Of a stretch of DNA of 64,000 bases, positions 15,646-32,177 are shown in pieces. Origin of the DNA: Deinococcus aerius (GTDB taxonomy: Bacteria > Deinococcota > Deinococci > Deinococcales > Deinococcaceae); contig NZ_BFAG01000016.1 in the NCBI RefSeq assembly GCF_002897375.1, forward strand, positions 1 through 64,000, given 5' to 3'. Numbering within the stretch: the stretch's first letter is position 1; each line of letters begins with the position of its first letter. A program made the position numbers and the translations under genes. The notes below the pieces were generated by a model. The model was not told where the DNA came from, ran no database searches, and worked only from the letters and a program-made list of their open reading frames with translations.

Positions 15646-16374
15646 CTACCCCTTGTCGCCGACGTGGATCGCCGCAATGCCAAAAGTGAGCAGCCGGTAG
15701 CGGGTGCGGAAGCCCGTGGCCCGCATAAGCTGCGCCAGCCGCTCGGGGTCGGGGAAGGCGAGCACGCTCTCGGGGAGGTAGGTGTACGCGCCCGCGTTCC
15801 CGCTGACAAGCGCCCCGATGCGCGGCAGGACATGCCGGAAGTAGAGCCGGAAGAGGCTGCCGAACAGGCCTGGCCGGGGCGGCGGGAACTCCAGGATCAC
15901 GAGGCGGCCTGCCGGGGTCAGCACCCGCCACATCTCGGCAAGGCCCCGCGCGTAGTCGGCGAAGTTGCGGAAGCCGAAAGCGCAGGTCACCGCGTCGAAG
16001 GAGCCGTCCGGGTACGGGAGGTTCAGGGCGTCCCCCTCCTCCAGCCGGATATTCAGGTGCCGGGCGCGGGCCTTCTCCCGGCCGATCTCCAGCATCTCGG
16101 GCACGAAGTCGCTGCCGACGATCTCCGCCCCGGGCGCACGGGCCCCGAGTTCCAGGGCGAAGTCCGCCGTCCCGGTCGCCACGTCCAACACGCGCTTTGG
16201 ACCCAGCGCCAGCGCCTCGCGGGCCGCCTCGCGCCGCCAGGCCCGGTCCACTCCCAGGCTCAGGACCCGGTTGAGCAGGTCGTAGCGGGGGGCGATGGAG
16301 GCGAACATGGCCTGCACCTCCCGCCCCTTGTCCTGACGGTCACCGACGGGGGGGATGGCTGGGGGAAGCGTCAT
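15646..16374 (-). CDS. menG: Demethylmenaquinone methyltransferase
   Basis: Methylates demethylmenaquinone to menaquinone, the respiratory quinone, using SAM. The protein is 242 residues, typical of MenG/UbiE. Diagnostic segments are FASIAPRYDLLNRVLSLG, the SAM motif VLDVATGTADFAL, LPYPDGSFDAVTCAFGFRNF, and LEFPPPRPG. The start is supported by TATCAT 7 nt before the ATG, giving a leaderless transcript. It is the second possible menaquinone gene in this window, about 14 kb from the menC-like gene. It is convergent with the other methyltransferase gene, with stops 3 nt apart. Confidence 0.93.
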   Translation of the reverse strand: MTLPPAIPPVGDRQDKGREVQAMFASIAPRYDLLNRVLSLGVDRAWRREAAREALALGPKRVLDVATGTADFALELGARAPGAEIVGSDFVPEMLEIGREKARARHLNIRLEEGDALNLPYPDGSFDAVTCAFGFRNFADYARGLAEMWRVLTPAGRLVILEFPPPRPGLFGSLFRLYFRHVLPRIGALVSGNAGAYTYLPESVLAFPDPERLAQLMRATGFRTRYRLLTFGIAAIHVGDKG

Positions 16375-16425
16375 GGGGCCGATGATAGGGGGGCGGGGCC
16401 GGGAGAGGGGGGAAGGGTGGGGCCC

Positions 16426-17616
<1,191 letters not shown>

Positions 17617-17732
17617 GGGCCCAGTCTAGAGGCTGCGGCGGCGGGGCGGCTCTCATCCGTCCCGCCTTTCCGTCCTCTCACCTGTAAGTTTCTGTAAAGA
17701 GCGCCCCCCCTAAACTTCGTCCCAGGTTTCTC

Positions 17733-18448
<716 letters not shown>

Positions 18449-18452
<4 letters not shown>

Positions 18453-20056
18453 AACGCGGTGGCGCGGGCGTGGCGCTGCTCGCCGCCCTGCTGACGGGGG
18501 CGGCGGGGGCGCAGGACCTGAGCGCGTACCGGGCGCTCGCCGGGAGCCTGGACGCGGCCTGGGCCCGCTCCGCCTCCCCCGAGCAGGCGCTCGCCGAACT
18601 CGACCGGGCGCAGGCCGCCTACACCCGGCTGGCCCCCACCCTCCAGAACCGGCAGCTCCTCGGCGGCTTGCAGGACGCCTTGGGTGGGGCCCGGGCCGCG
18701 CTGGCCCGCACGCCCGCCGAGGTGCAGGCGCAGGTGCTGCTGGCTCGCGGGCTGATGCGCAAGGCGCTGTACGACCAGACGCTGGGCGAACTCGCGCAGG
18801 CCCCGGCGAACAGCGCCGCGCAGGTCCGGCTGCTGGCGAGCGAGTTCGGCCTCTCGGGTGCCCCGGCGCGGGCCCTGCTCGCCGACGCGGGGGCGGGCCG
18901 TCCCGAGCGCGTGGCGTGGCGGCTCCAGCGGGCCGCCGTGGCGAAGGTGGGCGCGGCCCTGGGCGCGACCCGACCCGAGCGCAGCCCCGCCGCCTACCTG
19001 AACCTCGCCCGGGCGGCGAGCTGGTTCACGGCCGTGCAGGACGCGGGCGCCGGGACCCTCAAGGTCGCTGCATTCAGCGGCGCCCTGCGCCAGCTCACGG
19101 CGGGCGACGTGCCCGGCCTGACCGCCTCCCTCACGGCGTTGCGGCGGGGCACGGCAGCCCTGGGGCGCTCGCTCGCCACGCCGCCCGCCCTCACCGCCAA
19201 AACGAGTACTCCGGCCCTCGCACCGCAGCCGACGGCGAGCCGCTCCTCCAAGCCGGCGCCCGCCCCGGCCAGAGCCACGGCAGCGCAGCCCACATCAGCT
19301 CCGCCCACCCCCTCCCAGTCGGCCCCGGTCAAGTCGGTCGCCGCCGCCCCCAGCCTGGACGCCGCCTACGTGGCGCTGGGCCGGGCCCTCACGGCGAGCG
19401 GGCACGGGGACCCGGTGACCGCGCGGGCCGAACTGGACCGAGCTGCCGCCGCGCTCTCCTCCGCCCCCACTGGAATCCGGGGGTCCGCAGGATTCGGGGC
19501 CTTCACGCGGGACCTCAACGCCGCGCGGGAGCGGTACGGCCTGCGGCCCGGCGACGTGCAGGCCCTCATCGCGGGGCTGGGCGGGCTGGAGGGCGACGTG
19601 GCCGGGGAGCCCCGCAGCCGGGTGGACGCCCTGTCGGCCGGAGTCGCCCGGACCTTCAGCGGGGGCCTGCGCGCCATCACGTTCCTGCTGCTCGCGCTGC
19701 TGGCGCTCGTGCCGCTGTACCTGCTCAACCTGGCCTTCGGGGGGCGCAACCCCTACTGGCGGGCGATCACCGCCGCGCTCGCGCTGCTGCTGCTGCCGGT
19801 GTTCCTGGAGGGTGTGTTCGGCTTCCTGGGCTGGCTGGGTGACCTGAGCGGCGTCGCCTTCCTGCGCGCGGCCCCCAGCCTGACCCTGTGGCAGGGCATC
19901 TACGGGCTGCCGCTGCGCGCCCTGCTGACCGCCCTCGCGGTCGGGCTCGCCGCCTACGGCTTCCAGGGGCTGTGCGTGCAGTTCGGCCTGCTGGGCCGCC
20001 AGCGCCCCGCCGAGCGGGCGGTCGCCCAGGGCCTCGACTGGGACGAGGACGTGTAG
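18449..20056 (+). CDS. Exported helical protein with C-terminal membrane bundle (three-gene cluster, second gene)
   Basis: Unrecognised protein of 535 residues. It starts at a GTG overlapping the previous stop by 4 nt. The N-terminus is a Sec signal (VKRGG, hydrophobic run, GAAGAQ). A mature, Ala-rich helical region of about 240 residues follows, then a Pro/Ala/Ser/Thr linker (about 250-300), a second helical domain (about 305-405) and three or four transmembrane helices in the last 130 residues (FLLLALLALVPLYLL onward). The C-terminal tail is short and charged (LDWDEDV). Most of the protein should therefore lie outside the cytoplasmic membrane and be anchored at its end. Its partner may be either flanking gene product. 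Confidence 0.72.
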
Positions 20057-20218
20057 GGCGGCCCCCACCGGGTTCCGTCCCCCCTGGCCCCCTGAAATCC
20101 GCATTTTTTCCCTCCATTCGGGCGATGCCTGTGGAAGGATGCGGCGAGTTTCGAGAGTTCCCATGACCATGCCCCCCAGACGCCTTCCCGCTGATTTCAA
20201 CTCCACCGGAGGCTCCAC

Positions 20219-22144
20219 GTGACCACCACACCCGCGGCCCCCGAGGCCCTCTACCGCCTGCCGGTGCGGCTGCTGGGCGACCTCGTCTCGCCCCGCGCGC
20301 TCGAACGCATCCTGCAAGACGCGGCGCAGGCACGGGGCCTGAGCGTCGAGGCGCTCGACGCCCCCGCCCTGGAGGACATCCTCAAGCGCGAGGTCTTCAA
20401 GCGGCTGCAACTCAGCGTGCCCGCCGCCCTCGCCAAGCGGAGGGTCTCCGACGTGATCGGGGAACTCCTGAGCGCGGTCCCCGCCCCGGTCGGCGAGGCC
20501 CCCGACCTCGGCGTGCTGGAGGACGGCGCGCGGCGCTTCAGCCTGTATTTCGACTGGCCCGAGGCCCAGCGCCTGCGCGGCGTGCTGGGCGTGGCGCGGC
20601 AGCAGCAGGAGGCCGGGCAGGACGTCGCCCCGCTCGTGCGCGAGGGTCAGGACCTGATCGCCCTGATGGAGCGCCGCCTGGAGGAGGGGCTGGTCGCCCA
20701 GGGGCAGGACCTCGCGGAGTTGCAGGCCGCCTTCCGCCGCGTGCAGGGCATGGGCGGCAAGGACGTGCGCCGCCTGGAGAGCCTGATCGGGCAGATCGAG
20801 GAGGCGCAGGGGCAGCGGATGCTCCTCCCCGCCGAGGTCGAGCGGGCCCGCACGATTACCTTCACCCTCCGCAAGCTGCTGGAATCCTCCGTCGTGCAGC
20901 CCCTCGCGCCCGGCGGCGCCCCCCCGCCGCTGGACCCCGAGGCGCAGGCGCGCGTCCTGGCCCTGGAGCAGGAGCACGTCGCCCGGCAGCTCGCCGACCT
21001 GACGCGCGAGTTCGAGCCCCTCACCCGCGCCCGCCCCGACCTGGAGGCCCGCGCCCGGGCCCTGCGGGCCGAGCAGACGGCTGGAACGCTGACGGCGGGT
21101 GCTGTGGACGCCTGGCGCGCGGAGCTGGAGGCGGCGCGCTCAGCCCTCCTCGCCGGGCAGCGGGCCGAGCTGGCGGGTCTGGAAACCCGGCTGGCGGCCC
21201 TGCCGGAGAGCCCGACCCTCCACGAGGCGCGGGTGGCGCGTGACGTGCTGCGCCTCACGCTGGACGGGGGCGGCCTGGCGACCGACGAGCTGCGGGACCT
21301 GCACGCCACCCTCGCCGCGCTGGAGGCGGCCCCCGCGAACGCGGCCCGGCTGCTCGAACTCCAGCGCGGGCTCGCCGAGGTCGAGCGCGCCGCCCGCGAC
21401 GTGCCCGGGGCGAGCGCCGAACTCGCGCCGCTCCTCGCCGCCGCCCGCGAGGCCCTGGCGCGCGGCGAGGACGCGGACCCCGACTCGCTGTGGCGGGTGC
21501 TGGAGCGCCGCATGGGTCAGGCCGCCCAGGAGCGCCAGGACTTCGACACCCGCGCCGACCACGTGATCCGCGAGTACGACACCGTGCGGCACCTGGCGGG
21601 CGAGACCACCCAGAAGCTGGGGCGCCTGGCCGACACCCTGCGCGCCCAGCGCCGCCTGGGGGCGATGTCGGGGAGCGCCCGCGAACGCTACGCCCAGACG
21701 CTGGAGGAGGCCGAGGCCCTGCTCGCCGAGTCCCGCGCCGAGTACCAGGCCGCTCAGGAGGTGACGGCCAGCTTCGGGGCCGATGCCCTCAGCGGCCTGC
21801 TGGGTGTGTTCGACCTCGGCGGCGAGGCGGGGAATGACCTGGGGGGCCTGTTTGGGGCGGAGACGGCGGCCCCGGTCCTTACACCATCCGACCTCCCCGA
21901 CGACACCTGGCTCATTCGCGGCGCCGTGACGGCGGGCCGGGCCGACCCGGCGGTGAGCGGGGTGGCCGCCCTGCTCGACCAGGCCACCCTGCTGGGGGCG
22001 CGTTCCCTCCGTTTCGAGGACGAGCGCGGCGCGTGGGTCGCCCGGGGGGACGGTGTGGGCGGCTGGCGGCTGGCGCGCGGGCCCTCCGCCGCCGCCATCG
22101 AGGACCGGGTGGGCGGCTGGCTGACGACCGGCGAGGCACGTTAG
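20219..22144 (+). CDS. Coiled-coil protein with shared N-terminal domain (three-gene cluster, third gene)
   Basis: Unrecognised soluble protein of 641 residues. Residues 11-83 are the same helical domain as in the first gene of the cluster. From about 100 to 520 the sequence is almost wholly helical, with Leu/Ala/Glu/Arg heptads typical of coiled coils (for example 240-310 and 330-470). The C-terminal 85 residues are more globular (DDTWLIRGAV, SLRFEDERGAWVA, GGWRLARG) and could be a small alpha/beta domain. The GTG start has GGAGG 8 nt upstream. A 162-nt gap separates it from the second gene, so it may have its own promoter. A scaffold or cytoskeletal role is plausible but not shown. Confidence 0.75.
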   Translation: MTTTPAAPEALYRLPVRLLGDLVSPRALERILQDAAQARGLSVEALDAPALEDILKREVFKRLQLSVPAALAKRRVSDVIGELLSAVPAPVGEAPDLGVLEDGARRFSLYFDWPEAQRLRGVLGVARQQQEAGQDVAPLVREGQDLIALMERRLEEGLVAQGQDLAELQAAFRRVQGMGGKDVRRLESLIGQIEEAQGQRMLLPAEVERARTITFTLRKLLESSVVQPLAPGGAPPPLDPEAQARVLALEQEHVARQLADLTREFEPLTRARPDLEARARALRAEQTAGTLTAGAVDAWRAELEAARSALLAGQRAELAGLETRLAALPESPTLHEARVARDVLRLTLDGGGLATDELRDLHATLAALEAAPANAARLLELQRGLAEVERAARDVPGASAELAPLLAAAREALARGEDADPDSLWRVLERRMGQAAQERQDFDTRADHVIREYDTVRHLAGETTQKLGRLADTLRAQRRLGAMSGSARERYAQTLEEAEALLAESRAEYQAAQEVTASFGADALSGLLGVFDLGGEAGNDLGGLFGAETAAPVLTPSDLPDDTWLIRGAVTAGRADPAVSGVAALLDQATLLGARSLRFEDERGAWVARGDGVGGWRLARGPSAAAIEDRVGGWLTTGEAR

Positions 22145-22153
22145 CCTGCGGGC

Positions 22154-22612
22154 GTGACGGCTCCCCCCCACCCCGACCTGCCCCTCCTCCCCGGTGAGAC
22201 GCGCCTGCTGCGGGGCGCGGACGAACAACGGGCCCTCGGCGCCGAACTCGCCCGTGCCCTGCCGCCCGGCGCGGTGCTCTTTCTGGAGGGCGAACTCGGG
22301 GCGGGCAAGACCACGCTGACGGGGGGGCTGGTGGGGGCGCTGGACTTCGCGGACGCGGTGACCAGCCCCACCTACGCCCTGATGCACGTCTACCCCACCC
22401 CGGCGGGCCGCGTGCTTCACGTGGACGCCTACCGGGTGCGCGACCCGCAGGAGCTGTACGAGATGGACCTGGAGGACCTGATCGCGGGCAGCCGCCTCAG
22501 CGTGATCGAGTGGGGCGAGGGCCTGTATGGGGACTACCCGGCGGCGCCCATCCTGCGGCTGGAGCATGTGGAGGGCGACCCCGAGGTGCGGCGGGTGGGC
22601 CGGGTGCGCTGA
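22154..22612 (+). CDS. tsaE: tRNA threonylcarbamoyladenosine biosynthesis ATPase TsaE
   Basis: ATPase that helps TsaD/TsaB place the t6A modification at A37 of ANN-decoding tRNAs. The protein is 152 residues, normal for TsaE. Walker A is GELGAGKTT (about residues 47-55), then SPTYALMHVY and HVDAYR, and the IEWGEG motif near 118, all characteristic. The GTG start at 22154 lies 6 nt after TAGCCT, whose TAG is also the stop codon of the coiled-coil gene. The other t6A genes are not in this window. It is followed 54 nt later by ackA, which has its own -10. Confidence 0.93.
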   Translation: MTAPPHPDLPLLPGETRLLRGADEQRALGAELARALPPGAVLFLEGELGAGKTTLTGGLVGALDFADAVTSPTYALMHVYPTPAGRVLHVDAYRVRDPQELYEMDLEDLIAGSRLSVIEWGEGLYGDYPAAPILRLEHVEGDPEVRRVGRVR

Positions 22613-22666
22613 AGGCTTTCTGAAGCCGGGGCGTTCTCCCCCGCCCGCCTGGGCCACAATGCACCC

Positions 22667-23854
22667 ATGTGGACGCTGGTGGTCAATTGCGGGTCGAGCA
22701 GCCTCAAGTTCGCGCTGCTCGATCCTTCCTCGGGTGAGGTTCCCCTTTCGGGCCTGGCCGAGCGGCTGGGCTCGGACCTCGCCTCGGTGCGGGTGGACCG
22801 GGGGGGCGAGCGGGTAAGCGTGCCGCTCCCGGGCGGCAGCTACCCGGAGGCGTTCGGTGTGCTGCTGGCCGAGTTGGACGCCCTGGGCTTGCGGAGCGAG
22901 GTGGGTGCCGTCGGCCACCGGGTCGTCCACGGGGGCGAGCGTTTCAGCGCCCCGGCCCTGGTCACGCCGGAAGTGCTGGATGCCATCCGGGCCTGCGTGC
23001 CCCTCGCGCCGCTGCACAATCCCGCCAACCTCGCGGGGATCGAGGCGGCGCAGGAAGCCTTTCCCGGGCTGCCGCACGTCGCCGTCTTCGACACCGCCTT
23101 TCACCAGACCATGCCGGAGGTCGCCTACCGCTACGCCGTGCCGGAGGAGTGGTACACGCAGCATGGCGTCCGTCGCTACGGCTTTCACGGCACGAGCCAC
23201 GCCTACGTGGCGGGCGAGGCGGCGCGGATGCTGGGGCGGGACTTCCCGGACCTCAACCTCGTCACGGCGCATCTGGGGAATGGGTGCAGCGTGACCGCCG
23301 TGCAGGGCGGACGGAGCGTGGACACCAGCATGGGCCTCACCCCGCTGGAGGGGGTCGTCATGGGCACGCGCAGCGGCGACGTGGACCCCGGCCTGCACGA
23401 TTATCTCGCCCGGCAGGCGGGGCTGAGCCTGACCCAGATCACGGCGACGCTGAACAGGGAAAGCGGGTTGCTGGGCTTATCCGGCCTGACGAACGACATG
23501 CGCGAGCTGGAAGAGGCCGCCGCGCGGGGACACGAGGGGGCGCGGCTGGCCGTGGAAATCTTCGTCTACCGCCTCGCCAAGAGCGTTGCGGGCATGGCCG
23601 TCGCGCTGGGCCGCCTCGACGGGCTGGTGTTCACCGGTGGCATTGGCGAGAACAGCGCCACGGTGCGGGGGGCGACGCTCGCCCGGCTCGGACTCCTTGG
23701 GTTCAAGGTAGACGAGGCGGCGAACGCGCGGGCAGTGCGGGGGCGGGCAGGGATCATCACCACCCCGGACAGCGTGCCCGCCCTCGTTGTGAACACGAAC
23801 GAGGAACTCATGATCGCCCGCGAGACGCAAAGCGTTGTGGCGGGTGAGTTATGA
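22667..23854 (+). CDS. ackA: Acetate kinase
   Basis: Interconverts acetyl phosphate and acetate with ATP; partner of Pta, encoded downstream. The protein is 395 residues, full length. ASKHA-fold motifs are visible: NCGSSSLKFALLD at the N-terminus, RVVHGGERF, FHGTSHAYV, AHLGNGCSVTA, MGLTPLEGVVMGTRSGDVDP and FTGGIGENSATVR. CACAAT (22655-22660) lies 6 nt before the ATG, so it is probably leaderless. The stop overlaps the start of an AT-rich lipoprotein gene (ATGA), which separates ackA from pta. Confidence 0.97.
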   Translation: MWTLVVNCGSSSLKFALLDPSSGEVPLSGLAERLGSDLASVRVDRGGERVSVPLPGGSYPEAFGVLLAELDALGLRSEVGAVGHRVVHGGERFSAPALVTPEVLDAIRACVPLAPLHNPANLAGIEAAQEAFPGLPHVAVFDTAFHQTMPEVAYRYAVPEEWYTQHGVRRYGFHGTSHAYVAGEAARMLGRDFPDLNLVTAHLGNGCSVTAVQGGRSVDTSMGLTPLEGVVMGTRSGDVDPGLHDYLARQAGLSLTQITATLNRESGLLGLSGLTNDMRELEEAAARGHEGARLAVEIFVYRLAKSVAGMAVALGRLDGLVFTGGIGENSATVRGATLARLGLLGFKVDEAANARAVRGRAGIITTPDSVPALVVNTNEELMIARETQSVVAGEL

Positions 23855-24240
23855 AGGCTGCCCGCCTTCTCTTCATAATCCTACCGTTGTATGGCTTTAT
23901 CTCCTGTCAACCCATAAATGAGCATCCCCCAATCAAGGAGTTATTCGGCACATGGGTAAATAAAGAATTTGGACCAACGTACAAAATGGTCTTGTTCGAT
24001 TCCCTTAAATACCAATGGTCAGTCATACCCGGAGAGCAACAACCGGATGAAAGATTGCTTCATTATTCAGGTAGATTCGACTACAACGTTTCAAAGAATG
24101 AAATTGTGCTTCATAATTTTGGGGATCACAACCAGTATGCCAAGTATTTTGTGGTGCAAATAAAAAGTGGCATATCGAATTATCCTATTATGTTTTCTGA
24201 GGAGTCGTTTCTTCATAAAGAAAATGGGTCGATCAAATAG
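23851..24240 (+). CDS. AT-rich predicted lipoprotein between ackA and pta
   Basis: Unrecognised protein of 129 residues. The N-terminus is a lipoprotein signal: MKAARLLFIILPLYG then a lipobox-like FISC at residue 19. The mature part begins NEHPPIKELFGTWVN and is rich in Tyr, Phe, Lys and Asn, resembling small lipocalin-like lipoproteins, though I cannot assign a family. Base use contrasts sharply with the neighbours: roughly 40 percent GC by eye against about 70 percent, with codons such as AAA, ATA and TTA that the flanking genes avoid. It starts in a 4-nt ATGA overlap with ackA, so it can be translated with that operon. Recent transfer from a low-GC donor is the likely origin. Confidence 0.7.
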   Translation: MKAARLLFIILPLYGFISCQPINEHPPIKELFGTWVNKEFGPTYKMVLFDSLKYQWSVIPGEQQPDERLLHYSGRFDYNVSKNEIVLHNFGDHNQYAKYFVVQIKSGISNYPIMFSEESFLHKENGSIK

Positions 24241-24282
24241 ACTGTCGGAATAGCCATTAATCCTCAACCTCAGGAGGAACCT

Positions 24283-26390
<2,108 letters not shown>

Positions 26391-26394
<4 letters not shown>

Positions 26395-29300
26395 CGGCAC
26401 CCTCCCGGCCCGAAGCCATTCTCGACTTCTGGCGTGCCGTTGAATTTTTCTCTCCACAAACCGTACCGAAAGCCAATCCTGCCGCCCGAGCAGAACCGGT
26501 TGAGGTGTTGCGGGAGGATGCCCTCTTACCTTGGGAAGAGGGACACCGCTGGGCACGTCGTCCCCGGCCACCAGGAACGGCAAATCGGTTCACCGTCTAC
26601 TGTGGCATCTATAGCCTAAGCAACGTTTCTACAGTTCTGGAGAGCGTCCTCGGCAAGGACCCGGAATCTGCCGACGAGCGCATGGACGGCGAGAGCTGTC
26701 TCTTCGCCTTGTTGGTGACCAGAGACGGACGCCCGCTGCTAGAAAGCATCACCCTGTCATCCTGTGCTTGGGCGGTGAGCCGCACCCGACAGCCGGGGCC
26801 GAGAAGCCGGAACTGGTTGGAGGGCTTTGAAGAAGAGGCCGAGCGAATCGTTGGGCAGGTCAAAGCCCGCTTGGCCCCGGACGAGGACGATGAGCGTGCT
26901 CGGGAGTTGGCCGAGAAATCCTTTCCTGTCGGACGACCCCTCACGCTTCAAGACTTACAAGACGCTACCCGGATCGTCGCTGAGAGCTTGGGCGTTAACC
27001 AGATGCTGCGCCCTTCGGAGATTCGTGCGCGTTGTGGTCTGGTGTCCAGCAGGCGGCCCTACTCGATAGACGACAACGACTTTTTGAACAGCTTTTTTCT
27101 GCGTGACCTGCGAAAGGTGTCTGAACAGGTGCGCCGGGGCAACGTTGGTCAGGGCTTGCGGGATTACCTGACCCCGGAAATGGGAGTCGATGTGTCCAGA
27201 CGTATCGATGTGCGTGAGCGTCTGGACGTGCTGTTCGAGCAACTCGCTCCCAACCTCTTCCCCCAAGGGCGCTGGCCGAGTAAAGGGCACCACCCCCTCG
27301 TGTTCAGCCAGCAATTTGCCGTCAACACTGCCCTTCCCAGCCTGAGTGAGGCGGGCCTGTTTGCGGTGAACGGTCCTCCAGGCACAGGGAAAACGACTCT
27401 GCTACGCGACCTCGTGGCGGCCATTGTCGTCGAACGTGCGAAGCGTCTCGCCAACCTTAAAGCCCCCGCTGACGCCTTCACTGGAAAATTGAACTGGAAA
27501 ACTGGCAAGTTCACCCGTGCGGTAGCGACTTGGCGTGGCGATCTCCAGGGCTTCGAGATCGTGGTGGCTTCCGCCAACAACGGGGCCGTCGAGAATGTGA
27601 CGCGGCAGATCCCGGGAAGGGACGCCATCGACGAGTCATGGCGGCGCGAGGCCGACTATTTCGCCGAATACGGCACACGTATCCTTGGGGAGGAAGCGTG
27701 GGCCATGATCGCCGCTCGTCTGGGGAACAAGAGCAACCGTGCAGACTTCCTCAGCCGCTTCTGGCACCCCGAAGATCAGGAAGAAGAGGGCCAGACCAAG
27801 CGGGACCCCGCACGTCCACCCAAGCCGGAGGACGGCTTTCGTAAATTGCTGGAACATTTACAAGGTGAGACGATCAGTTGGGCGGGTGCGGTCAAACGTT
27901 TCCGCGCTGCCTTGAATGCTGAGGCCAGGATTCGTGAGGAGCGGCAACATATTCATGACCTGTTCGGAGAACTGCGTGACCTTCAGGGAAAGCTCGACAT
28001 TGCACCAGGAGTAGAGACCACAGCCGCCGCCCTTCTCGAACAATGTTATCAGGAGCAGCGGGCAGTACAGGAGACGCTTGAACAGGCACTGGTTCAGGTG
28101 CGGACCGCCCAAGACAGGCACGAGAGTCATCTCAAAACCAAACCGAATTGGTTGGAAATCCTCTTCTCCCTGGGTGGGGTGAGCCGCACCTGGCGAGCGA
28201 GAGAACAGGAACTCTCGCAAGAAGTCGGTCAAGCCGAGACCCGGGCACAACAACTTCGTGCCACTCACGCTGACGCCACCCGGAAGGCGGAACGTGCGGA
28301 GCGAGAGTTACAACTGCATCGTGAGGAAAAGCGCCAGTGGGCCGGGCGCCTGCGGGAAGCCCAGAACGAACTGACACAGGCACGAGAACGGGTTCAAAAC
28401 ATTCCCTCGTTAGCCACCTGGGCTACTGATGAAGAAGCTCGGGAGCTTTCCGCCCCGTGGACGGACCGGGAATGGAATGACGCTCGCGCCCAGGTTTTTT
28501 TGGAAGCTCTGCGTCTCCACAAAGCATTTCTCGCCGCCAATGCCGAGACGATGCGGAGAAGTCTACACGCCGCAACGGATGTCCTTTCCGGCAGCGTGCC
28601 CGATTCCGCTCCTTCAGAGGCGGTTCGGGCGGCCTGGACAGCCCTCTTTTTCGTCATCCCGGTCATTTCCACCACATTCGCCTCGTTTGACAGGCTCTTT
28701 TCGCATCTTGGGCGCGAGGCCCTGGGCTACTTGCTCATCGACGAGGCAGGGCAAGCTATCCCTCAGGCGGCAGCGGGGGCTCTCTGGAGGTCCAAACGTG
28801 CCATTGTTGTGGGTGACCCCATGCAACTTGAGCCGGTAGTGACTATTCCGTTGACTGCCCAACAGGCGCTGCGCCGTCACTTCAATGTAGGCGAATTGTG
28901 GCTCCCCAGCGAAACCTCTGCTCAGCAGCTAGCAGATCGCGTCAGCTTGTACGGGACGAATGTTCCCACCCAGGAGACCTCCCTCTGGGTAGGAAGCCCC
29001 TTGCGCGTTCACCGCCGCTGCGACCAACCCATGTTCAACATTTCCAATCAAATCGCTTACGACGGCATGATGGTCTTCGGCACGTCACCAGAATCCACAC
29101 TCGATCTCCCCGAAAGCTGCTGGATTGATGTTCATGCTTCTGAGGCGGAAGGGCATTTCATTCTCGCTGAGGGAGAGGTCGCCCGGCAATTGATACGTAA
29201 TTTGGAGGTACAGGGGGTAAATAAAGCGTCCATCTTCGTCATTTCCCCCTTCCGTGCTGTAGTGCGCGAGTTAACGCGAATATTGCCTGATGTGAGAGTC

Positions 29301-29531
29301 GGTACGGTCCATACCACTCAGGGCAAAGAGTCGGATGTGGTGATCCTAGTTCTAGGCGGGAACCCGAGCCGCGCGGGGGCCAAAACCTGGGCGTCACAAC
29401 ATCCAAACCTGCTCAATGTGGCAGTCAGTCGTGCCAAACATCGCCTTTATGTTATAGGCAACCGTGAAGACTGGCAGAAATACCAATTCTTCTCTGTACT
29501 CGCTCGTCAGCTCCCGCTCTTTAGGAACTGA
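26391..29531 (+). CDS. Large SF1 (Upf1/Dna2-like) helicase with coiled-coil insertion
   Basis: Predicted nucleic-acid helicase of 1046 residues. An N-terminal region of about 300 residues has no family I recognise. Walker A is NGPPGTGKTTLL (about 328-339). The helicase core is then split by some 350 residues, including a long coiled coil (about 500-690). Motif II is LLIDEAGQAIPQ (about 782), motif III VVGDPMQLEP, and the SF1 C-terminal motifs TVHTTQGKESDVV and NLLNVAVSRAKHRLYVIGN close the protein. Such split SF1 helicases are often found in phage-defence settings. GC is visibly lower (about 58-60 percent) than in the flanking genes, and its GTG start overlaps the pta stop. No nuclease motif or partner gene is obvious. 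Confidence 0.82.
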
Positions 29532-29551
29532 AACTGTTCCAACTTCTTACC

Positions 29552-30964
<1,413 letters not shown>

Positions 30965-31032
30965 GGTCCAGCTTAAGCTCTGCCGTGAGCCGGCGTGTCC
31001 GCCCACCTGTACAATTTCTTACAATTCGTCTC

Positions 31033-32124
<1,092 letters not shown>

Positions 32125-32177
32125 CCCCCCGCCGGCCCTCCCCCGCACCCGGGGCGCGGGCCGGTTCGCCACCACCC

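Noticed and set aside
21140..23398. 752-codon minus-strand frame opposite the coiled-coil gene, tsaE and ackA
   Set aside because: It is antisense to three real genes and lacks any domain pattern.
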